DNA of 64,000 nt from Megalopta genalis. Lineage: Eukaryota; Arthropoda; Insecta; Hymenoptera; Halictidae. Each line of letters opens with the position of its first letter. The stretch's first letter is position 1. The notes under the pieces were generated by a model, which worked only from the letters and a program-made list of their open reading frames with translations, had not been told where the DNA came from and did no database searches. Both the position numbers and the translations under genes were made by a program. Shown here in pieces: positions 54,640 to 64,000 of the stretch. The stretch spans positions 62,001 to 126,000 of the forward strand of contig NW_027476543.1 in assembly GCF_051020955.1 (NCBI RefSeq), given 5' to 3'.

Positions 54640-57396
54640 GATGCTAACTCGTTCGTTACGCATGCAGTTAAATCTAAGTAACGTATATCACAAGTATTTG
54701 AAGCCGAACCATTTGATTCGCATGGATTTGAAGCTAAGCCTTCTACTTGGCATTAATTGGAAGTTAAATCACGTGTTTTGCATGGAATTGAATCTACCTC
54801 GTATGTCCCTCCAGCTTTTGAAGCTGTATCACTTATATCGCAAGTATTTGAAGCTAAATCATATGTGTCGTATGGATTTGAAACAGAACCTTCTACATCG
54901 CATTGATTTGAAGCTAAATCTAGTGTATCGAATGGATTTGAAGCTAAACCTTCTACATCGCATTGATTTGCAGCTAAATCATTTGTTTCGCATGGATTTG
55001 AATCTAAGCCTTGTCCTTCGAATTGATTTGAAGCTAAATCATTTGTTTCGTATGGATTTGAAGCTAAACCATCTACATCGCATTGACTTGAAGCTAAACC
55101 TTCTACATTCTATTGATTTGAAGCTAAACCTTCTACCTGTTTTGCTTTAAAGCTGAACCTTCTATATCGTATTGATTTGCAGCTAAATCATGTGTTTCGC
55201 GTGGATTTGATGCTAACTCGTTCGTTACGCATGCAGTTAAATCTAAATAACGTATATCACAAGTATTTGAAGCTAAACCATTTGATTCGCATGGATTTGA
55301 AGCTAAGCCTTCTAATTCGCATTAATTGGAAGTTAAATCACGTGTTTTGCATGGATTTGAAGCTAAACCTTCTACATCGCATTGATTTGAAGCTAAATCA
55401 TGTGTTTCGCATGCAGTTGAAGCTAAATCATGTCTTTCATAAGTATTTGAAGATGAACCATTTGAATCGCATTGATTTGAACCCGAGCCTTCTACTTCGC
55501 CCTGATTTGCAGCTAAATAATGTGTTTCGCATGGATTTGAAGCTAAACCTTCTACATCACATTGAATTGCAGCTAAATCATTTGTTTCGCATGGATGTAA
55601 ATCTAAGCCTTGTCCTTCAAATTGATTTGAAGCTAAATCATGTGATTCGTATGGATTTGAAGCTAAACCTTCTACATCGCATTGATTTGAAGCTAAATCA
55701 TGTGTCTCGCATGGAATTGAAGCTACCTCGTTTGTTCCTACAGCTTTTGAAGCTATATCACTTATATCGAAAGTATTTGAAGCTAAATCATGTGTATCGC
55801 ATGGATTTGAAGCTAACTCGTTTGTTTCGCATGCAGTTGTAGCTAAATAATGTATATCACAAGTATTTGTAGCTAAACCATTTGTTTTGCATGGATTTGA
55901 ATCTAAGCCTTCTACTTCGCATTCATTTGAAGCTAAATCATTTGTTTCGCATGGATTTGAATCTAAGCCTTGTCCTTCGAATTGATTTGAAGCTAAATCA
56001 TGTGTTTCGTATGGATTTGAAGCTAAACCTTCTACATCGCATTGATTTTAAGCTAAATCATGTGTCTCGCATGGAATTGAAGCTACCTCGTTTGTTCCTA
56101 CAGCTTTTGAAGCTATATCACTTATATCGCAAGTATTTGAAGCTAAATCATATGTGTCGCATGGATTTGAAGCTGAACCTACTACATCGCATTGATTTGA
56201 AGCTAAATCTTGTGTATCGCATGGATTTGAAGCTAAGCCTGCTACATCGCATTGATTTGAAGATTAATCGTGTGTTTCGCATGGATTTGAAGCTAACTCG
56301 TTAGTTTCGCATGCAGTTGTAGCTAAATAATGTACATCACAAGTATTTGTAGCTAAACCATTTTTTTCGCATGGATTTGTAGCTACGCCTTCTACTTCGC
56401 ATTCATTTGAAGCTAAATCATTTGATTCGCATGGATTTGAATCTAAGCCTTGTCCTTCGATTGATTTGAAGCTAAATCATGTGTTTCGTATGGATTTGAA
56501 GCTAAACCTTCTACATCGCATTGATTTTAAGCTAAATCATGTGTCTCGCATGGAGTTGAAGCTACCTCGTTTGTTCCTACAGCTTTTGAAGCTATATCAC
56601 TTATATCGCAAGTATTTGAAGCTAAATCATATGTGTCGCATGGATTTGAAGCTGAACCTACTACATCGCATTGATTTGAAGCTAAATCTTGTGTATCGCA
56701 TGGATTTGAAGCTAAGCCTTCTACATCGCATTGATTTGAAGCTAAATCATGTGTATCGCATGGATTTGATGCTAACTCGTTCGTTACGCATGCAGTTAAA
56801 TCTAAGTAACGTATATCACAAGTATTTGAAGCCGAACCATTTGATTCGCATGGATTTGAAGCTAAGCCTTCTACTTGGCATTAATTGGAAGTTAAATCAC
56901 GTGTTTTGCATGGAATTGAATCTACCTCGTATGTCCCTCCAGCTTTTGAAGCTGTATCACTTATATCGCAAGTATTTGAAGCTAAATCATATGTGTCGTA
57001 TGGATTTGAAACAGAACCTTCTACATCGCATTGATTTGAAGCTAAATCTAGTGTATCGAATGGATTTGAAGCTAAACCTTCTACATCGCACTGATTTGCA
57101 GCTAAATCATTTGTTTCGCATGGATTTGAATCTAAGCCTTGGCCTTCGAATTGATTTGAAGCTAAATCATTTGTTTCGTATGGATTTGAAGCTAAACCAT
57201 CTACATCGCATTGACTTGAAGCTAAACCTTCTACATTCTATTGATTTGAAGCTAAACCTTCTACCTGTTTTGCTTTAAAGCTGAACCTTCTATATCGTAT
57301 TGATTTGCAGCTAAATCATGTGTTTCGCGTGGATTTGATGCTAACTCGTTCGTTACGCATGCAGTTAAATCTAAATAACGTATATCACAAGTATTT
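54640..57396. repeat. 2,128-bp spaced repeat pair around 55 and 57 kb
   Basis: 54,640-55,268 matches 56,768-57,396 at 2,128 bp with few differences. Between them, about 55,270-55,860 matches 33,650-34,257 (offset near 21,603), and about 55,980-56,760 matches the 839-bp family. The block joins pieces whose nearest relatives lie 20 kb apart, so exchange is not limited to neighbours. Confidence 0.8.
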
Positions 57397-59520
57397 GTAG
57401 CTAAACCATTTGTTTCGCATGGATTTGAATCTAAGCCTTGTCCTTCGAATTGATTTGAAGCTAAATCATGTGTTTCGTATGGATTTGAAGCTAAACCTTC
57501 TACATCGCATTGATTTGAAGCTAAATCTCGTGTTTCGCATGCAGTTGAAGCTAAATCATGTCTTTCATAAGTATTTGAAGATGAACCATTTGAATCGCAT
57601 TGATTTGAACCCGACCCTTCTACTTCGCACTGATTTGCAGCTAAATAATGTGTTTCGCATGGATTTGAAGCTAAACCTTCTACTTCGCATTCATTTGAAT
57701 CTAAATCATTTGCTTCGCATGGATTTGAATCTAAGCCTTGTCCTTCGAATTGATTTGAAGCTAAATCATGTGTTTCGTATGGATTTGAAGCTAAACCTTC
57801 TACATGGCATTGATTTGAAGTTAAACCTTCTATAATCTATTGATTTGAAGCTAAACCTTCTACCTCTTATTGATTTGAAGCTCAACCTTCTACATCGCAT
57901 TGATTTGAAGATAAATCGTGTGTTTCGCATGGATTTGAAGCTAACTCGTTAGTTTCGCATGCAGTTGGAGCTAAATAATGTATATCACAAGTATTTGTAG
58001 CTAAACCATTTTTTTCGCATGGATTTGAAGCTACGCCTTCTACTTCGCATTGATTTGAAGCTAAATCATTTGTTTCGCATGGAATTGAAGCTACCTCGTA
58101 TGTTCCTCCAGCTTTTGAAGCTGTATCACTTATATCGCAAGTATTTGAAGCTAAATCATTTGTGTCGTATGGATTTGAAACAGAACCTTCTACATCGCAT
58201 TGATTTGAAGCTAAATCTTGTGGATCGCATGGATTTGAAGCTAAGCCTGCTACATCGCATTGATTTGAAGATTAATCGTGTGTTTCGCATGGATTTGAAG
58301 CTAACTCGTTAGTTTCGCATGCAGTTGTAGCTAAATAATGTACATCACAAGTATTTGTAGCTAAACCATTTTTTTCGCATGGATTTGTAGCTACGCCTTC
58401 TACTTCGCATTCATTTGAAGCTAAATCATTTGTTTCGCATGGATTTGAATCTAAGCCTTGTCCATCGATTGATTTGAAGCTAAATCATGTGTTTCGTATG
58501 GATTTGAAGCTAAACCTTCTACATCGCATTGATTTTAAGCTAAATCATGTGTCTCGCATGGAGTTGAAGCTACCTCGTTTGTTCCTACAGCTTTTGAAGC
58601 TATATCACTTATATCGCAAGTATTTGAAGCTAAATCATATGTGTCGCATGGATTTGAAGCTGAACCTACTACATCGCATTGATTTGAAGCTAAATCTTGT
58701 GTATCGCATGGATTTGAAGCTAAGCCTTCTACATCGCATTGATTTGAAGCTAAATCATGTGTATCGCATGGATTTGAAGCTAACTCGTTCATTTCGCATG
58801 CAGTTGTAGCTAAATAATGTATATCACAAGTATTTGTAGCTAAACCATTTGTTTTGCATGGATTTAAAGCTTAGCCTTCTACTTCGCTTTGATTTGAAGC
58901 TAAATCATTTGTTTCGCATGGAATTGAAGCTACCTCGTTTGTTCCTCCTGCATTTGAAGCTATATCACTTATATCGCATGGATTTGAAGCTGAACCAACT
59001 ACATCGCATTGATTTGCAGCTAAATCATGTGTATCGCATGGATTTGATGCTAACTCGTTTGTTTCGCATGCAGTTGTAGCTTAATAATGTATATCACAAG
59101 TATTTGTAGCTAAACCATTTTTATCGCATGGATTTGAAGCTACGCCTTCTACTTCGTATTGATTTGAAGCTAAATCATTTGTTTCGCATGGAATTGAAGC
59201 TACCTCGTTTGTTCCTCCAGCTTTTGAAGATGTATCACTTATATCACAAGTATTTGAAGCTAAACCATTTGATTCGAATGGATTTGAAGCTAAGCCTTCT
59301 ACTTCGCATTAATTGGAGGTTAAATCACGTGTTTTGCATGGATTTGAAGCTAAACCTTCTATGTCGCATTGATTTGAAGCTAAATCATGTGTTTCGCATG
59401 CAGTTCAAGCTAAATCATGTTTTTCAGAAGTATTTGAAGATGAACCATTTGAATCGCACTGATTTGAACCCTAGCCTTCTACTTCGCACTGATTTGCAGC
59501 TAAATAATGTGTTTCGCATG
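57397..59520. repeat. Block of 839-family and 36.0-36.5 kb segments
   Basis: 58,310-59,200 closely follows the order seen at 34,630-36,360, including GTTTTGCATGGATTTAAAGC and the TTAGCC word (58,852) and the GTAGCTTAATAATG monomer (59,085). The part before 58,300 contains TATAATCTATTG and CCTCTTATTG, as at 53.9 kb. No gene or unique insert is visible. Confidence 0.77.
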
Positions 59521-60780
59521 GATTTGAAGCTAACTCGTTAGTTTCGCATGCAGTTGTAGCTAAATAATGTACATCACAAGTATTTGTAGCTAAACCATTT
59601 TTTTCGCATGGATTTGTAGCTACGCCTTCTACTTCGCATTCATTTGAAGCTAAATCATTTGTTTCGCATGGATTTGAATCTAAGCCTTGTCCTTCGAATT
59701 GATTTGAAGCTAAATCATGTGTTTCGTATGGATTTGAAGCTAAACCTTCTACATCGCATTGATTTTAAGCTAAATCATGTGTCTTGCATGGAATTGAAGC
59801 TACCTCTTTTGTTCCTACAGCTTTTGTAGCTATATCACATATATCGCAAGTATTTGAAGCTAAATCATATGTGTCGCATGGATTTGAAGCTGAACCTACT
59901 ACATCGCATTTATTTGAAGCTAAATCTTGTGTATCGCATGGATTTGAAGCTAAGCCTTCTACATCGCATTGATTTGAAGCTAAATCATGTGTATCGCATG
60001 GATTTGAAGCTAACTCGTTCATTTCGCATGCAGTTGTAGCTAAATAATGTATATCACAAGTATTTGTAGCTAAACCATTTGTTGTGCATGGATTTAAAGC
60101 TTAGCCTTCTACATCGCATTGATTTGAAGATAAATCGTGTGTTTCGCATGGATTTGAAGCTAACTCGTTAGTTTCGCATGCAGTTGTAGCTAAATAATGT
60201 ATATCACAAGTATTTGTAGCTAAACCATTTTTTTCGCATGGATTTGTAGCTACGCCTTCTACTTCGCATTGATTTGAAGCTAAATCATTTGTTTCGCATG
60301 TAATTGAAGCTACCTCGTTTGTTCCTCCTGCTTTTGAAGCTATATGATTTATATTGCATGGATTTGAAGCTGAACCTACTACATCGGATTGATTTGAAGC
60401 TAAATCTTGTGTATCGCATGGTTTTGAAGCAAACCATCTACATCGCATTAATTTGAAGCTTAATCATGTGTTTAAGCCTTGGCCTTCGAATTGATTTGAA
60501 GCTAAATCATATGTTTCGTATGGATTTGAAGCTAAACCTTCTACATCGCATTGATTTTAAGCTAAATCATGTATCTCGCATGGAATTGTAGCTACCTCGT
60601 TTGTTCCTACAGCTTTTGAAGCTATATCAATTATATCGCAAGTATTTGAAGCTAAATCATATGTGTCGCATGGATTTGAAGCTGAACCTACTACATCGCA
60701 TTGATTTGAAGCTAAATCTTGTGTATCGCATGGATTTGAAGCTAAGCCTTCTACATCGCATTGATTTGAAGATAAATCGT
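59521..60780. repeat. 1.26-kb segment repeated at 62,741-64,000
   Basis: The offset is 3,220 bp. The copies share a distinctive partial monomer at 60,472 and 63,692 (GTGTTTAAGCCTTGGCC), where about 17 bases are missing relative to the normal junction. They also share CATCGGATTG and GCATGTAATTGAAGC. Visible differences are few (CTTGCATGG/CTCGCATGG, GTTGTGCATGG/GTTTTGCTTGG, CATTGATTT/CATTAATTT). The right copy runs to the window edge, so the true length is unknown. Confidence 0.87.
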
Positions 60781-62740
60781 GTGTTTCGCATGGATTTGAA
60801 GCTAACTCGTTAGTTTCGCATGCAGTTGTAGCTAAATAATGTATATCACAAGTATTTGTAGCTAAACCATTTGTTTTGCATGGATTTGAAGCTAAGCCTT
60901 CTACTTCGCATTCATTTGGAGCTAAATCATTTGTTTCGCATGTATTTGAATCTAAGTCTTGTCCTTCGAATTGATTTGAAGCTAAATCATGTGTTTCGTA
61001 TGGATTTGAAGCTAAACCTTCTACATCGCATTGATTTTAAGCTAAATCATGTGTCTCGCATGGAATTGAAGCTACCTCGTTTGTTCCTACAGCTTTTGAA
61101 GCTATATCACTTATATCGCAAGTATTGGAAGCTAAATCATATGTGTCGCATGGATTTGAAGCTGAACCTACTACATCGCATTGATTTGAAGCTAAATCTA
61201 GTGTATCGCGTGGATTTGAAGCTAAAGCTTCTACATCGCATTGATTTGCAGCTAAATCATTTGTTTCGCATGGATTAGAATCTGAGCCTTGTCCTTCGAA
61301 TTGATTTGAAGCTAAATCATGTGTTTCGTTTGGATTTGAAGCTAAACCTTCTACATCGCATTGATTTTAAGCTAAATCTTGTGTATCGCATGGATTTGAA
61401 GCAAACCATCTACATCGCATTGATTTGAAGCTTAATCATGTGTTTCGCATGGATTTGATGCTAACTCGTTTGTTTCGCATGCAGTTGTAGCTATATAATG
61501 TATATCACAAGTATTTGTAGCTAAACCATTTGTTTCGCATGAATTTGAAGCTAAGCCTTCTACTTCGCATTGATTTGAAGCTAAATCATTTGTTTCGCAT
61601 GGAATTGAAGCTACCTCGTTTGTTCCTCCAGCTTTTGAAGATGTATCACTTATATCGCAAGTATTTGAAGCTAAATCATTTGTTTCGCATGGAATTGAAG
61701 CTACCTCGTTTGTTCCTCCTGCTTTTGTAGCTGTATCACTTATATCGCAAGTATTTGAAGCTAAATCATATGTGTCGTATGTATTTGAAGCAGATCCTTC
61801 TACATCGCATTGTTTTGAAGCTAAATCTAGTGTATCGCATGGATTTGAAGCTAAACCTTCTACATCGCATTGATTTGAAGATAAATCGTGTGATTCGCAT
61901 GGATTTGAAGCTAACTCGGTAGTTTCGCATGCAGTTGTAGCTAAATAATGAATATCTCAAGTATTTGTAGCTAAACCATTTGTTTCGCATCGATTTAAGC
62001 TACTCCTTCTACTTCGCATTGATTTGTAGCTAAACCATTTGTTTCCCATGAATTTGAAGCTAAGCCTTCTACTTCGCATTGATTTGAAGCTAAATCATGT
62101 GTCTCGCATGGAATTGAAGCTACCTCGTTTGTTCCTACAGCTTTTGAAGCTATATCACTTATATCACAAGTATTTGAAGCTAAATCATGTGTATCGCATG
62201 GATTTGAAGCTAACTCGTTTGTTTCGCATGCAGTTGTAGCTAAATAATGTATATCACAAGTATTTGTAGCTAAACCATTTGTTTTGCATGGATTTGAAGC
62301 TAAACCTTCTTCATCGCATTGATTTGCAGCTAAATCATGTGTTTCGCATGGATTTGAAGCTAAACCTTCTACATCGCATTGATTTGAAGCTAAATCTAGT
62401 GTATCGCACGGATTTGAATCTAAACCTTATACATCGCATTGATTTGCAGCTAAATCATGTGTTTCGCATGGATTTGAAGCTAAACCTTCTACATCGCATT
62501 GATTTTAAGCTAAATCATGTATCTCGCATGGAATTGAAGCTACCTCGTTTGTTCCTACAGCTTTTGAAGCTATATCAATTATATCGCAAGTATTTGAAGC
62601 TAAATCATATGTGTCGCATGGATTTGAAGCTGAACCTACTACATCGCATTGATTTGAAGCTAAATCTTGTGTATCGCATGGATTTGAAGCTAAGCCTTCT
62701 ACATCGCATTAATTTGAAGATAAATCGTGTGTTTCGCATG
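60781..62740. repeat. Spacer part of the 3,220-bp HOR
   Basis: This is the part of the 3,220-bp period not covered by the matched ends. It holds a segment like 40,930-41,500 (60,880-61,560), a short direct repeat near 61,590 and 61,680 (CGCATGGAATTGAAGCTACC monomers 90 bp apart), and the copy of 47,600-48,240 at 61,847-62,487. All monomers belong to the same family. Confidence 0.78.
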
Positions 62741-64000
62741 GATTTGAAGCTAACTCGTTAGTTTCGCATGCAGTTGTAGCTAAATAATGTACATCACAAG
62801 TATTTGTAGCTAAACCATTTTTTTCGCATGGATTTGTAGCTACGCCTTCTACTTCGCATTCATTTGAAGCTAAATCATTTGTTTCGCATGGATTTGAATC
62901 TAAGCCTTGTCCTTCGAATTGATTTGAAGCTAAATCATGTGTTTCGTATGGATTTGAAGCTAAACCTTCTACATCGCATTGATTTTAAGCTAAATCATGT
63001 GTCTCGCATGGAATTGAAGCTACCTCTTTTGTTCCTACAGCTTTTGTAGCTATATCACATATATCGCAAGTATTTGAAGCTAAATCATATGTGTCGCATG
63101 GATTTGAAGCTGAACCTACTACATCGCATTTATTTGAAGCTAAATCTTGTGTATCGCATGGATTTGAAGCTAAGCCTTCTACATCGCATTGATTTGAAGC
63201 TAAATCATGTGTATCGCATGGATTTGAAGCTAACTCGTTCATTTCGCATGCAGTTGTAGCTAAATAATGTATATCACAAGTATTTGTAGCTAAACCATTT
63301 GTTTTGCTTGGATTTAAAGCTTAGCCTTCTACATCGCATTGATTTGAAGATAAATCGTGTGTTTCGCATGGATTTGAAGCTAACTCGTTAGTTTCGCATG
63401 CAGTTGTAGCTAAATAATGTATATCACAAGTATTTGTAGCTAAACCATTTTTTTCGCATGGATTTGTAGCTACGCCTTCTACTTCGCATTGATTTGAAGC
63501 TAAATCATTTGTTTCGCATGTAATTGAAGCTACCTCGTTTGTTCCTCCTGCTTTTGAAGCTATATGATTTATATTGCATGGATTTGAAGCTGAACCTACT
63601 ACATCGGATTGATTTGAAGCTAAATCTTGTGTATCGCATGGTTTTGAAGCAAACCATCTACATCGCATTAATTTGAAGCTTAATCATGTGTTTAAGCCTT
63701 GGCCTTCGAATTGATTTGAAGCTAAATCATATGTTTCGTATGGATTTGAAGCTAAACCTTCTACATCGCATTGATTTTAAGCTAAATCATGTATCTCGCA
63801 TGGAATTGAAGCTACCTCGTTTGTTCCTACAGCTTTTGAAGCTATATCAATTATATCGCAAGTATTTGAAGCTAAATCATATGTGTCGCATGGATTTGAA
63901 GCTGAACCTACTACATCGCATTGATTTGAAGCTAAATCTTGTGTATCGCATGGATTTGAAGCTAAGCCTTCTACATCGCATTAATTTGAAGATAAATCGT
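62741..64000. repeat. Right copy of the 3,220-bp HOR, cut by the window edge
   Basis: Matches 59,521-60,780 along its entire length, including the shared 17-base deletion junction at about 63,692. The array clearly continues to the right of the window. Confidence 0.87.

Larger units (their letters stand above)
1..64000. repeat. Window-spanning 30-bp satellite/minisatellite array
   Basis: Every part of the window is built from variants of one 30-bp monomer. Its most constant part is ATTTGAAGCTA; the next 10-11 bases vary by type (for example TCATTTGTTTC, CCTTCTACATC, CTCGTTTGTTTC, TATCACTTATATC), followed by a GCATGGA-like head. Units are mostly exactly 30 bp. From about 841 to 6,339 I found no net register shift, so roughly 183 consecutive units keep phase. 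Elsewhere 1-nt indels and a few larger deletions shift the phase. No gap of even 100 bp lacks the monomer. Both window edges lie within the array. The likely role, if any, is structural chromosomal DNA; that is inference from repeat architecture alone. Confidence 0.97.

Noticed and set aside
1..64000. CRISPR array
   Set aside because: The 30-bp period is one continuous monomer with no alternation of a constant repeat and unique spacers, and there are no cas genes.
1..64000. Centromeric satellite
   Set aside because: HOR structure and a 150-bp superunit are compatible, but no CENP-B box was seen and nothing in the sequence shows centromere function. Left as a possibility only.

Overview
The whole 64 kb window is one uninterrupted tandem-repeat array. 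I found no unique sequence, RNA gene, transposable element, CRISPR array or supportable protein gene. The basic unit is a 30-bp monomer, about 2,130 copies. Its conserved core is ATTTGAAGCTA, followed by a variable tail and a head of the type GCATGGA, GCATTGA, GCTTGGA, GTCTGCA, GCATGCA or GCAAGTA. Judging from the monomer consensus, GC content is about one third. A megascale satellite or minisatellite like this points to a eukaryotic chromosome (heterochromatin, a pericentromeric or subtelomeric block, or a similar satellite domain). Nothing here identifies the species. Both ends are still inside the array, so its full length exceeds the window.

Monomer types follow a preferred order of five, giving a 150-bp superunit. 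Superunits are assembled into larger, nested and overlapping higher-order repeats (HORs) with different periods along the window. 1-15.2 kb: long-range copies of 1,020, 2,280, 300, 3,479 and 12,328 bp spacing. 15.2-16.7 kb: a more degenerate stretch with deletions that break the 30-bp register. 16.7-19.3 kb: a subfamily with GCATGCAG heads and spacings of 300 and 1,409 bp. 19.3-20.9 kb: mixed monomers. 20.9-26.1 kb: a 1.26-kb HOR. 26.1-64 kb: a family rich in GCATGCAGTTGTAGC monomers, with spacings of 1,650, 990, 839, 3,985, 9,107, 8,841/9,591, 2,128, 14,247 and 3,220 bp. Several copies look nearly identical by eye, so recent unequal exchange or segmental amplification is likely.

Three of the six frames are free of stops in most consensus monomers. 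This yields hundreds of spurious ORFs: a Leu/Lys/Arg-rich plus frame, a second plus frame with recurring TGA, and an acidic Asn/Cys-rich minus frame. All are interrupted by stops and by 1-nt indels. Their relative openness matches how many single-base changes create a stop in each frame. I therefore treat the array as non-coding, with the minus-strand decapeptide frame kept as a weak alternative (a decayed giant repeat protein).
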